Shown here one piece after another: positions 36,948 through 45,495 of a DNA stretch of 64,000 nucleotides. Within the stretch, counting starts at the first letter, position 1. Each line of letters begins with the position of its first letter. Position numbers and translations under genes: made by a program. Source of the DNA: Bradyrhizobium forestalis (GTDB lineage Bacteria; Pseudomonadota; Alphaproteobacteria; Rhizobiales; Xanthobacteraceae); the NCBI RefSeq assembly GCF_002795245.1, contig NZ_PGVG01000026.1, positions 38,306 to 102,305 on the forward strand, read 5' to 3'. Below the pieces are notes generated by a model. It was given only the letters and a program-made list of their open reading frames with translations, did no database searches and had not been told where the DNA came from.

Positions 36948-37949
36948 GTGATTGGTCAGAAATGGAACGTGATGGTCACCGGCGGCGCCGGCTATGTCGG
37001 CAGCGTGCTGGTTCCCCGGTTGCTGGCGGCGGGCCACAAGGTCACCGTGCTCGACTTGTTCATGTATGGCGAGGACGTCTTCGACGCCGTCCGTGACAAT
37101 CCCAACCTGCGCCTGATCAAGGGCGACATCCGCGATGAGGCAGCGGTCAATGAGGCCCTGCGCGGCAACAACGCGGTGATCCACCTCGCCTGCATCTCCA
37201 ACGACCCCTCGTTCGAGTTGGATCCGGCGCTGGGCAAATCCATCAACTACGACTGCTTCCGGCCGATGGTGCGCGCCGCCAAGAAGGCGGGCATCAAGCG
37301 CTTCATCTACGCATCCTCCTCGAGCGTCTATGGCATCAAGGACGAGGCCGAGGTAACCGAGGAATTGTCCTGCGAGCCGCTTACGGACTACTCCAAGTTC
37401 AAGGCGATGTGCGAGACCGATCTTGCCGACGAGGCCGCGTCCGGCTTCGTCACCTGCACGGTTCGTCCTGCCACCGTCTGCGGCTACGCTCCGCGGCAGC
37501 GGCTCGACGTCGTCGTCAACATCCTGACCAATCTGGCGGTCAACACTGGCCGCATCCGCGTGTTCGGCGGAACGCAGAAGCGGCCCAACCTGCACATCGA
37601 GGACATGTCCGCGGCCTATCTGTTCCTGCTTCAGCAGGATGACGCGAAGATCGACGGCAAGACCTACAACATCGGCTACGAAAACCACTCGCTGATGAAG
37701 ATCGCCGACATCGTCAAATCGGTGGTCGGAAGCAATGTCGACGTGGCCGTCGAGCCGACCGACGATCTCCGCTCCTACCACGTGTCTTCGGAGAAGATCC
37801 GCCGCGAGCTCGGATTTGCGCCGACGCACACGATCGAACAGGCCGTGTCGGGCCTCGTGAATGCCTTCAAGGCCGGCCGCCTGCCGAACTCGCTCAACGA
37901 TCCCAGGTATTTCAACATCAAGATGATGCAGAACATCAGCCTGAAGTGA
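36948..37949 (+). CDS. NAD-dependent NDP-sugar epimerase/dehydratase, second
   Basis: 333 aa. It starts at GTG 36948 behind a clear GGAGAG. MVTGGAGYVGSVLVPRLLAA is the nucleotide fold, ASSSSVYG gives the catalytic Ser, and DYSKFK the Tyr-x-x-x-Lys. It differs clearly from the epimerase at 34250, so the two probably act at different steps. Its stop overlaps the next start (GTGA). Confidence 0.87.
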   Translation: MIGQKWNVMVTGGAGYVGSVLVPRLLAAGHKVTVLDLFMYGEDVFDAVRDNPNLRLIKGDIRDEAAVNEALRGNNAVIHLACISNDPSFELDPALGKSINYDCFRPMVRAAKKAGIKRFIYASSSSVYGIKDEAEVTEELSCEPLTDYSKFKAMCETDLADEAASGFVTCTVRPATVCGYAPRQRLDVVVNILTNLAVNTGRIRVFGGTQKRPNLHIEDMSAAYLFLLQQDDAKIDGKTYNIGYENHSLMKIADIVKSVVGSNVDVAVEPTDDLRSYHVSSEKIRRELGFAPTHTIEQAVSGLVNAFKAGRLPNSLNDPRYFNIKMMQNISLK

Positions 37950-38566
37950 GCGGCGTGCGGATCGGTATCGATTTCGACAATACGATCATCTGCTACGACA
38001 AGGTCTTTGCCGCCGCCGCGCGCCAGCGTGGGCTGGTGCCGGGGAGCTGGGACGGGCTGAAGACCGACGTTCGGGACTATCTGCGGTCCCGCGCCGGCGG
38101 CGAGCTTGCCTGGCAAGGGTTGCAAGGCTTGGTCTACGGCAAGGGAATTGGCGGCGCCGAGATCTATCCTGGTGTCCGCGAATTCCTCGCCGCGTGCCGC
38201 AAAGCCGGCGCCAGCGTCTACATCGTCAGCCACAAGACGCAGTTCGGCCACCAGGATCCCGACCGCGTCGATTTGCGCGAGGCCGCGCGCGGCTGGTTGA
38301 GGGCTGCGGGTCTCATCGACACCGCCGACGCGGCGCTGGCCGTGAGCGACATCTATTTCGAGGATACGCTGGCGGCCAAGGTCGAGCGGCTCGCGAGCCT
38401 TAAGCTCGATATCTTCATTGACGATCTCGTCGATGTCTTCGAGCAGCCGCATTTTCCGAAAGCGACGCGATCGATCCTGTTCACGCAGTCGCGGCCTCCC
38501 CATCCCGAACATTGCGAGCCGATCGCGACCTGGGCCGATATCCACCGCGGAGTGTTTGCGGCATGA
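37946..38566 (+). CDS. HAD-superfamily phosphatase-like protein
   Basis: 206 aa from GTG 37946, overlapping the previous stop by 4 nt. Motif I is IGIDFDNT (Asp9, Asp11), a Ser follows in YIVSHKTQ, and a late acidic motif occurs in DIFIDDLVDVF, all consistent with a Mg2+-dependent HAD hydrolase. In context it may remove the second phosphate from a sugar bisphosphate, as GmhB does in heptose synthesis, but it is not GmhB-like in sequence. The exact family is not recognised. Confidence 0.65.
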   Translation: MSGVRIGIDFDNTIICYDKVFAAAARQRGLVPGSWDGLKTDVRDYLRSRAGGELAWQGLQGLVYGKGIGGAEIYPGVREFLAACRKAGASVYIVSHKTQFGHQDPDRVDLREAARGWLRAAGLIDTADAALAVSDIYFEDTLAAKVERLASLKLDIFIDDLVDVFEQPHFPKATRSILFTQSRPPHPEHCEPIATWADIHRGVFAA

Positions 38567-39600
38567 GCGAGCCGGACATCAGCGTGCAGGATGCGGTCTC
38601 GATCGGCAGCCGCCTCTCCGGGGCGCGGGTCGCGGCCGCCCAACCGGCGCGGTCCGGCGGCAACAACCGGGTGTTTCGGCTGGAGATGGCGGAGGGACCG
38701 CCCCTCGCCCTCAAGCACTATCCGTCCGACGGGCGCGATCGCCTGGGACAGGAATATGACGCGCTCTCGTTTCTGTTGCGCCACGGCATCACATCGACGC
38801 CGCGCCCTATCGCGAAAGATCCGGCGGCATTCTGCGCGCTGTATCAATGGTTCGACGGTGACGCGGCGGTCCTGCATCCCCGGCATGACGATGCCGACCA
38901 GCTGGCCGATTTCCTGATCGAGCTGCAAAGGCTGCGCAACGCTGAAGGCGCACAGACTTTGCGGAACGCGTCAGCCAGCATCTTTTCGCCCGAGGAGGCC
39001 ATCGCCCAATACGAGCAACGCCTGGACGGACTGAGGCGGGCCACGGGTGATCATCCGGACCTGCATGCGTTCATGGACGACAGCCTGGCACCCAGCACAG
39101 CCATCGCAATCCGGCAACTCCGTCGATGCTATGCGGAACTGGGCCTGGATCCCGCCGCGGACCTCGCGCCCGCCCATCGCGCATTGAGCCCGTCGGATTT
39201 CGGACTGCACAACGCGCTGCGTGCCGACGACGGCAGCCTTCGATTCATCGACTTCGAATATTTCGGCTGGGACGATCCGGTCAAGCTGGTGTCCGACACC
39301 GCGATCCATCCCGGCAGCGATCTGCCCGAGGCCAGCGCAAAGCGATTGGTGGAACGGCTCTCGCGGACCTTCGAGGCTGGGGATGACGCGTTTGCGATCC
39401 GCCGTGACGTACTGTATCCTGTGTTCGGGGCGATTTGGTGCCTGATTGTCCTGAATGCCTATTTGCCGGAAAGCCGCTCCCGGCGAGCCCTGGCTGCGCA
39501 AGGTGGCGATCTCTCGGTCCGCCTTGCCGGCCAGCTCGACAAAGCCCGCCGGCTCCACCAAACGATTTGCCAACGTGATCCAGATCTCACCCCACGCTGA
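38563..39600 (+). CDS. APH/choline-kinase-fold phosphotransferase
   Basis: 345 aa from ATG 38563 (MSEPDISVQDAVSIGSRL), ATGA overlap with the HAD gene. FRLEMAEGPPLALKHYP resembles the nucleotide-binding lysine region, LSPSDFGLHNAL is a variant catalytic loop (Asp...His-Asn in place of HxDxxxxN), and FIDFEYFGWDDP is the Mg2+-binding motif. It would phosphorylate a small molecule such as a sugar or amino sugar. The protein could serve as an anomeric or chain-end kinase of this pathway; that is inference. Confidence 0.7.
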   Translation: MSEPDISVQDAVSIGSRLSGARVAAAQPARSGGNNRVFRLEMAEGPPLALKHYPSDGRDRLGQEYDALSFLLRHGITSTPRPIAKDPAAFCALYQWFDGDAAVLHPRHDDADQLADFLIELQRLRNAEGAQTLRNASASIFSPEEAIAQYEQRLDGLRRATGDHPDLHAFMDDSLAPSTAIAIRQLRRCYAELGLDPAADLAPAHRALSPSDFGLHNALRADDGSLRFIDFEYFGWDDPVKLVSDTAIHPGSDLPEASAKRLVERLSRTFEAGDDAFAIRRDVLYPVFGAIWCLIVLNAYLPESRSRRALAAQGGDLSVRLAGQLDKARRLHQTICQRDPDLTPR

Positions 39601-40423
39601 AGCCGCCCTCACCTGCACGCTGGACGAGCGCAGCCTTTATTTGCGCCGCCTGGTGCTCGGTTCTGTCCGTTCTGCGGGACGCGGACATGTCGGACCTGCC
39701 CTGTCGCTGATCGAGATGGTCCGCGTGCTCTACGACGACGTGCTGCGGATCGATCCGAACTCCCCGCGCGATCCCAATCGCGACCGCGCGATCCTCAGCA
39801 AGGGGCACGGTTGTCTGGCGCTCTATGCGCTCTTGGCCGATCGCGGCTTCTTCCCGCTGTCGGAGCTGGAAGGCTTTTGCGGGCCCGACAGCATTCTGGG
39901 CGGACATCCCGAATACGGCATGGTGCCGGGCGTCGAGGCCTCGACCGGCGCGCTCGGCCATGGCCTGTCGATCGGTGTCGGCCTCGCGCTCGCCGCGCGC
40001 ATGCGCGAGCGCAGCTACCGGACTTTCGTGCTGCTCGGCGACGGCGAGATCAACGAGGGATCGGTGTGGGAAGCCGCAATGGGCGCGGCCAAGCACGGGC
40101 TCGACAATCTGGTCGCGATGATCGACTACAATAAGCTCCAGAGCTATGGCCCCACCGACTACGTCCTGCCGCTGGAGCCGCTTGCGGACAAGTGGCGCAG
40201 CTTCGGCTTCGCCGTGCAGGAGCTCAACGGCCACGACGTCGGCGCCCTGCGCACTGTCCTGAAGCAGGTCCCGGCCGTTCCGGGCAAACCCACCGCGATC
40301 ATCTGCCATACCGTCAAGGGCAAGGGTCTTCCGGCCGCGGAATCCAACGCCGATTGGCATCACAAGAACAAGCTGACCGACAGCGAGCTCGACGCCATCC
40401 GCGTCGCCGTCGGCGATTTTTGA
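39575..40423 (+). CDS. Transketolase-like protein, N-terminal (ThDP-binding) subunit
   Basis: 282 aa from GTG 39575; the exact start is uncertain and overlaps the preceding gene by 26 nt without a good ribosome site. SKGHGCLALYALLADRG, GALGHGLSIGVGLALAAR and the ThDP/Mg2+ motif GDGEINEGSVWEAAM ending in DYNKLQ are those of the transketolase N-terminal half. With the next gene it makes an alpha2beta2 enzyme that transfers a two-carbon ketol unit. Placement in a glycan operon points to a specialised role, not the pentose phosphate pathway. Confidence 0.88.
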   Translation: MIQISPHAEAALTCTLDERSLYLRRLVLGSVRSAGRGHVGPALSLIEMVRVLYDDVLRIDPNSPRDPNRDRAILSKGHGCLALYALLADRGFFPLSELEGFCGPDSILGGHPEYGMVPGVEASTGALGHGLSIGVGLALAARMRERSYRTFVLLGDGEINEGSVWEAAMGAAKHGLDNLVAMIDYNKLQSYGPTDYVLPLEPLADKWRSFGFAVQELNGHDVGALRTVLKQVPAVPGKPTAIICHTVKGKGLPAAESNADWHHKNKLTDSELDAIRVAVGDF

Positions 40424-40433
40424 TCGGCTCCCC

Positions 40434-41393
40434 ATGCGCAACACAGCGATGAACATGGTCCACAAGCTCGCCGCGCGTGACGAGCGGGTGCTTTACATCG
40501 GCTCCGATCCCGGCGCGGGCACCTTGCGCGCGATGAGCAAGGAGTTTCCCAAGCGCCATCTGATCGAGGGTATCTCGGAAGCGCATATCATCGGCATGTC
40601 GGCCGGTCTCGCGATGGAAGGTTTTGTTCCTTACGTGAACACCATCGCAACCTTCCTGACCCGGCGCTGCTATGAACAGGTGGCCGTGGATCTGTGCCTG
40701 CACAATCTGCCGGTGCGGCTGATCGCCAATGGCGGCGGGCTCGTCTACGCGCCGCTCGGCCCGACCCACCAGGCGATCGAGGACATCGCGATCATGCGGG
40801 CGCTGCCGAACATGACCGTGATCTGCCCGTGCGACGCCGACGAGGCGGCGCGCATGATGGAGCAGACGCTGGACTGGAAGGGCCCGATCTACATCCGGCT
40901 CGGCAAGGGCGGCGATGCCATCGTCTCCAAGGCCGAGCACGGCTTTGAGATCGGCAAGGCCATCCTGATGCGCCCGCAGGGCGACGTCCTCATGGTGACC
41001 ACCGGCATCATGCTCCAGCGCGCCCTCGCTGCGGCCGACCTGCTGGCCGCGCAAGGCATTCGCGCCGGCATCCTGCACATGCATACGGTGAAACCGTTCG
41101 ATACCGCGGCATTGCTGCAGGCGATCCGTGGCACCAGGCTCGTCGCGACGCTGGAGGAGCACGTGCCTTCCGGCGGCCTTGGCAGCGCGGTCGCGGAGAC
41201 GCTGATCGACAAGCTCGGCTCCGGCTTCCCTGCGATGCTGCGTCTGTCGCTGCCGGACCGCTTCATGCACAATTACGGCTCGCAGGACTCGCTGCTGAAG
41301 AAGCACGGCCTTTCCGCCAGCGCGATTGCGACCTCGATCGAGCATGCGCTCGCGTCGTCGCGCACCCCCTCCCCTCAACTTCATTCCACCTGA
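40434..41393 (+). CDS. Transketolase-like protein, C-terminal (Pyr and C-terminal domains) subunit
   Basis: 319 aa, 10 nt after the N-terminal half. EGISEAHIIGMSAGLAMEG holds the glutamate that activates the ThDP pyrimidine ring; VRLIANGGGLVYAPLGPTHQAIEDIA is the conserved transketolase pyrimidine-domain motif. The last third is the regulatory-type fold (ATLEEHVPSGGLGSAVAE). Also similar in plan to 1-deoxyxylulose-5-phosphate synthase halves, but split and adjacent as in archaeal and sporadic bacterial transketolases. Confidence 0.88.
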   Translation: MRNTAMNMVHKLAARDERVLYIGSDPGAGTLRAMSKEFPKRHLIEGISEAHIIGMSAGLAMEGFVPYVNTIATFLTRRCYEQVAVDLCLHNLPVRLIANGGGLVYAPLGPTHQAIEDIAIMRALPNMTVICPCDADEAARMMEQTLDWKGPIYIRLGKGGDAIVSKAEHGFEIGKAILMRPQGDVLMVTTGIMLQRALAAADLLAAQGIRAGILHMHTVKPFDTAALLQAIRGTRLVATLEEHVPSGGLGSAVAETLIDKLGSGFPAMLRLSLPDRFMHNYGSQDSLLKKHGLSASAIATSIEHALASSRTPSPQLHST

Positions 41394-41401
41394 CGGATCA
41401 C

Positions 41402-42508
41402 ATGTACGACGTTCGATATTCCTACCTGCTCGAGCAATTCGCCGATCCCGCACCGATCCTCGCCGAGATCGGCCGCCTGGTGGCGACCGGTGACTTCACC
41501 CTTGGCAAGCCCGTCGCCGAATTCGAGAAGCGCTTTGCCGAGCTGATCGGCGTGCGTCATGCCATCGGCGTCGGATCGGGCACCGACGCGCTCAAGTTGC
41601 CGCTCAAGGCCCTCGGCATCGGCCATGGCGACGAGGTCATCACCGCCGCCAACACGTTCATCGCCACCGTCGGCGCGATCGCCGAGACCGGCGCGACGCC
41701 GGTGCTGGTCGACTGCGACGATTCGTTCTGCATGAACGTCGACCAGGTCGAGGCCGCCATCACCAAGAAGACCAAGGCGATCATGCCGGTGCAGCTCACC
41801 GGCGAGGTCACCGACATGGGCAAGCTGATGGCGATCGCCCAGCGCCACAACCTTCCCGTGGTCGAGGATGCCTGCCAGGGCATCCTGTCGGAGTTTGCCG
41901 GAAAACGTTCCGGCACCCACGGCATCGCGGCTGGCTTCTCCCTGCATCCGCTCAAGAACCTCAACGTCTGGGGCGATGCCGGCGTCGTCGTCACCAATGA
42001 CGACGGCATGAACGAGAAGCTCCGCCTGATCCGCAACCACGGCATGAAGAACCGCGACGAGATCGCGATCCTCGGCTGCAATTCGCGCCTCGATTCCCTG
42101 CAGGCGGTGGTCGGCAACTGGCTGATCGGCCAAACCAGCGAGATCACGCGCCGCCGGATCGAGAATGCGGCGTATTACGATGCAGGTCTCGCCGGCCTGC
42201 CCGGCCTGCGCATCCCGCCGCGCCGGCCCAACGTGAAGCACGTCTACCATCTCTACATGGTGTTCGCCGAGCGCCGCGACGAGCTCTACAAATACTGCCT
42301 GGACAACGGCATCGAGGCCAAGATCCACTATCCGATCCCGCTGTATCAGCAGGAAGGCCTGAAGCATCTCGGCTACGCGCCCGGCACCTTCCCGGTCACC
42401 GACCGCCACGCCAAGGAAGTCATCAGCTTCCCCGTCGACCAGCATCTGACGCGCGCGCAGCAGGACCGCGTCATCGAGACTGTCAGGAAGTTCTGCCATG
42501 GACGCTGA
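41402..42508 (+). CDS. DegT/DnrJ/EryC1/StrS-family sugar aminotransferase, first
   Basis: 368 aa. GVGSGTDALKLPLKAL is the PLP phosphate-binding start, VEDACQG the Asp ring contact, and SLHPLKNLNVWGDAG holds the PLP lysine. The family transfers an amino group from glutamate to a keto-sugar nucleotide or to a ketose. It overlaps the next aminotransferase gene by 11 nt. Confidence 0.9.
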   Translation: MYDVRYSYLLEQFADPAPILAEIGRLVATGDFTLGKPVAEFEKRFAELIGVRHAIGVGSGTDALKLPLKALGIGHGDEVITAANTFIATVGAIAETGATPVLVDCDDSFCMNVDQVEAAITKKTKAIMPVQLTGEVTDMGKLMAIAQRHNLPVVEDACQGILSEFAGKRSGTHGIAAGFSLHPLKNLNVWGDAGVVVTNDDGMNEKLRLIRNHGMKNRDEIAILGCNSRLDSLQAVVGNWLIGQTSEITRRRIENAAYYDAGLAGLPGLRIPPRRPNVKHVYHLYMVFAERRDELYKYCLDNGIEAKIHYPIPLYQQEGLKHLGYAPGTFPVTDRHAKEVISFPVDQHLTRAQQDRVIETVRKFCHGR

Positions 42509-43616
42509 CACCGGCCGCCGGCGCATCGGTTACGTCAATCTTCCCGCGCAATTCGAGGAAGAACGCGCCGAGATCATGCAGGCGGTGGAGGGCGTGTTCC
42601 AGCGCGGCGATTTCATCGGCGGCGCGGCGGTCGCCAAGCTCGAGGAGGAATTGTCGGCCTATCTCGGCTCGCCGCACGTGGTGACGCTGAATTCCGGTAC
42701 CGACGCGCTGATCCTCGCCATGCGGGCGCTCAACATCGGCCCCGGCGACGAGGTCATCACCCCGCCGAATTCGTTCGTGGCATCGACCGCCGCGATCATC
42801 GCGGTCGGCGCCACGCCGGTGTTTGCTGACGTGCTGCCGGACCAGAACATCGATCCGGCCGCGGTCGAGGCCGCCGTCACCCCGCGCACCAAGGCGATCA
42901 TGCCGGTGCATCTGACCGGGCGCATGGCCGACATGACCCCGCTGATGGCGATCGCGGACAAGCACGCACTCGCCGTGATCGAGGACAGCGCACAGGCGAT
43001 CGGCTCGACCTATGATGGCCGGATGAGCGGCACCATCGGCACGTTCGGCTGCTTCTCCGCCCACCCCCTGAAGAATCTCAACGCCGCGGGCGATGCCGGT
43101 TTTCTCGTCACCACCGACGCCGGGCTCGCCGCGAGAATCCGCCGGCTGCGCAATCACGGCCTGATCAACCGCAGCGACGTCCAGGAATGGGGCATCGTGT
43201 CTCGGCTCGACACGCTTCAGGCCGAGGTGCTGCGCATTCGCCTGCGTCACCTGCCGTCGGTGATCGAACGCCGGCGGCGCAACGCCGCGCAATATCGCGC
43301 CGAGCTTGCCGGCTTGCCTCTGTTCATTCCGCCCTGCCGGAACATCGAGTTCAACACCTTCCACACCTTCGTGGTGCAGACCGACCGTCGCAACGACTTC
43401 CAGAAATATCTTGCCGACAAGGGCATCGAGACCGCGATCCACTATCCGGTCCCGATCCACCTGCAGCCGGCAGCGGCGCATCTGGGCCATGGCCGCGGCG
43501 CGTTCCCGGTGACGGAACGGCAGGCAGACCAGATCCTCACCCTTCCCATCAACCAGTTCCTCTCGGCCTCCGACATCAGCTATATTTGCGCGACCGCCCG
43601 GGAGTATTTTGCATGA
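42498..43616 (+). CDS. DegT/DnrJ/EryC1/StrS-family sugar aminotransferase, second
   Basis: 372 aa, about the same length as its neighbour and clearly a paralogue: TLNSGTDALILAMRAL, IEDSAQAIGS, and SAHPLKNLNAAGDAGF with the PLP lysine. Shared HPLKNLN and IHYPVPIHLQ-type C-terminal motifs support tandem duplication with divergence. Two active-looking copies suggest two amination steps or a heterodimer. Confidence 0.9.
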   Translation: MDADTGRRRIGYVNLPAQFEEERAEIMQAVEGVFQRGDFIGGAAVAKLEEELSAYLGSPHVVTLNSGTDALILAMRALNIGPGDEVITPPNSFVASTAAIIAVGATPVFADVLPDQNIDPAAVEAAVTPRTKAIMPVHLTGRMADMTPLMAIADKHALAVIEDSAQAIGSTYDGRMSGTIGTFGCFSAHPLKNLNAAGDAGFLVTTDAGLAARIRRLRNHGLINRSDVQEWGIVSRLDTLQAEVLRIRLRHLPSVIERRRRNAAQYRAELAGLPLFIPPCRNIEFNTFHTFVVQTDRRNDFQKYLADKGIETAIHYPVPIHLQPAAAHLGHGRGAFPVTERQADQILTLPINQFLSASDISYICATAREYFA

Positions 43617-44419
43617 CGGACACGGACTTCCTGCACGCCGACGAGCAGGCGCTGGCGCAGCGCTTCATCGACGATGGCTTCGTCACCACGCCGGCCGACG
43701 ATCGCGCCGGGCTCGACCGGATCCAGCGTCGTGCCGCCGAGCTCGCAGCGGACTATCTGAAGCTGCCGCACAGCAACGATCCCTACGCGATGCTCGACAC
43801 CATCCACACGCGGGTCAGCGTGGATGATCTCAACGGATTGCGGCTGCACGTCTTCAACGGCCTCAACGCCGAGCCGTGGTTCCGGCCGACCTACTTCCGT
43901 CTGGCGCGCTCGACGATCGAGACCATCGTCGGCAACGAGCTTTGCATGCAGCGCCGCGTCAATCTCAGCATCCAGCTTCCCGGCGACAGCTCATCGCTGC
44001 TCGCCACCCATTCCGACGTGTGGTCGGGCGACTCGCCGTTCGAGGTCGTGGTGTGGGTGCCGCTGGTCGATGTCCATCGCACCAAATCGATGTATCTGCT
44101 GCCGCCGTCCCTGAACGGCGACATGCAGGACCGGATGGCCAGCCTGCGCAGCGCCGAAGAGCTGTACAAGAGCATCAAGCCGCACGCGACCTTCATCGAA
44201 ATTCCCTACGGTCACGTCATGCTGTTCAACCAGACCCTGATGCACGGCAATCGCGTCAACGAGGAAGCCGGCACGCGCTGGAGCATGAACTGCCGCTTCA
44301 AGAGCATCATGTCGCCCTACGCGGACAAGCGCTTCGGCGAGTTCTTCGAGCCGATCCTGCTGCGCCCGGCGACCCGGGTCGGTATGCAGTACAAGCTGCC
44401 GGGAGGCTTCCATGGCTGA
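43613..44419 (+). CDS. 2-oxoglutarate/Fe(II) dioxygenase-like protein of a surface-carbohydrate cluster
   Basis: 268 aa from ATG 43613, ATGA overlap with the aminotransferase. Metal triad His133-x-Asp135 (LLATHSDVW) and His211 (LMHGNRV), with Arg222 (TRWSMNCR) placed to bind 2-oxoglutarate. It most resembles the phytanoyl-CoA dioxygenase-like oxygenase that accompanies the LIC12192 family in 'sporadic carbohydrate clusters' (family recall, not a search). It would hydroxylate or oxidise the sugar. Confidence 0.75.
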   Translation: MTDTDFLHADEQALAQRFIDDGFVTTPADDRAGLDRIQRRAAELAADYLKLPHSNDPYAMLDTIHTRVSVDDLNGLRLHVFNGLNAEPWFRPTYFRLARSTIETIVGNELCMQRRVNLSIQLPGDSSSLLATHSDVWSGDSPFEVVVWVPLVDVHRTKSMYLLPPSLNGDMQDRMASLRSAEELYKSIKPHATFIEIPYGHVMLFNQTLMHGNRVNEEAGTRWSMNCRFKSIMSPYADKRFGEFFEPILLRPATRVGMQYKLPGGFHG

Positions 44420-44804
44420 GCGAGCCGGCCATCGCGGCTATATCGGCGCCCGGCCGCTGAACGGCAGCCGCACCCCCCAGCACGTCCAGAACATCGTGAT
44501 CCGCGACTATGCGCGGCGGAAGAACCTGCATTATCTGCTGAGCGCCGCCGAGCACACCATGCCCGGCAGCTACATGGTGCTCGAGGACATCCTGGACGAG
44601 CTGCCGCAGCTGCGAGGCCTGATCCTCTACAGCATCTTCATGCTGCCGCCCGACGAGGCACGGCGGCGGCAAATTTACGACCGCGTGCTGCGCGAGGGCT
44701 GCGACCTCCACGCAGCGGTCGAGGAGATCACGCTGTCGTCGCAGAAAGACATCCAGGCCGTTGAGGACATCCTGCTCGTCAACAAGTTCGCGACCATCCT
44801 GTGA
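44412..44804 (+). CDS. Small conserved protein, sporadic carbohydrate cluster (LIC12192-like)
   Basis: 130 aa overlapping the dioxygenase gene by 8 nt. RGYIGARPLNGSRTPQHVQN followed by NIVIRDYARRKNLHYLLS recalls the LIC12192 family, defined by its presence with an adjacent 2OG oxygenase in surface-carbohydrate loci of Leptospira and others. It has no known catalytic motif or membrane segment and its function is not established. Family assignment is from memory of these motifs. Confidence 0.65.
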   Translation: MAERAGHRGYIGARPLNGSRTPQHVQNIVIRDYARRKNLHYLLSAAEHTMPGSYMVLEDILDELPQLRGLILYSIFMLPPDEARRRQIYDRVLREGCDLHAAVEEITLSSQKDIQAVEDILLVNKFATIL

Positions 44805-44829
44805 TGATGCCGCGGACCGGTTGGGCCCC

Positions 44830-45495
44830 ATGACCGAGATCAACCTGCTTCAGCCGATGCACGCATCGACAAAGCGGAACTACGTCCAGCGCGTGGTCGA
44901 GCACGACAAGGCTGAATCCGCCACCGTCGCGCGGCAATGGGGACGCGATTACTGGGACGGCGACCGGCGCTACGGCTACGGCGGCTATCGCTATGACGGA
45001 CGGTGGCGCCCGCTGGCCCAGACCCTGATCGATCGCTACGGCATCAAGCCGGGCATGAGCGTGCTCGACGTCGGTTGCGGCAAGGGCTACCTGCTCTACG
45101 AGTTCACCCAGCTCGTCCCCGACCTCAGGATCGCCGGCATCGACATCTCCGAGTACGGCATCGCCAACGCGAAGGAGGAGGTGCGGCCGCTGCTCCAGGT
45201 CGGCAGCGCCGTCGAGCTTCCCTATCCCGATCACTGCTTCGATCTCGTCGTGTCGCTCGGCGTGCTGCACAACCTTCCGCTCGAGGACGTGTTCCGCGCG
45301 GTCCCTGAGATCGAACGCGTCGGACGCGGCACCTCGAAATATCTGATGGTCGAATCCTTCCGCAACGAGTGCGAGAAGGCGAACCTCCTCTACTGGCAGC
45401 TCACCTGCCTGAGCTTCCACGGTCCGCAAACATGGGCCTGGATCTACGACAAATGCGGGTACCGGGGCGACCATGGGTTCATCTTCTTCGAATGA
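44830..45495 (+). CDS. Class I SAM-dependent methyltransferase
   Basis: 221 aa from ATG 44830 (MTEINLLQPMHASTKRNYVQ). LDVGCGKGYLLYEF is the SAM-binding motif I, IDISEYGI the acidic end of strand 2, and ELPYPDHCFDLVVSLGVLHN motifs III-IV. It probably O- or N-methylates the glycan precursor. Its 3' end overlaps the cupin gene by 23 nt. Confidence 0.85.
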   Translation: MTEINLLQPMHASTKRNYVQRVVEHDKAESATVARQWGRDYWDGDRRYGYGGYRYDGRWRPLAQTLIDRYGIKPGMSVLDVGCGKGYLLYEFTQLVPDLRIAGIDISEYGIANAKEEVRPLLQVGSAVELPYPDHCFDLVVSLGVLHNLPLEDVFRAVPEIERVGRGTSKYLMVESFRNECEKANLLYWQLTCLSFHGPQTWAWIYDKCGYRGDHGFIFFE

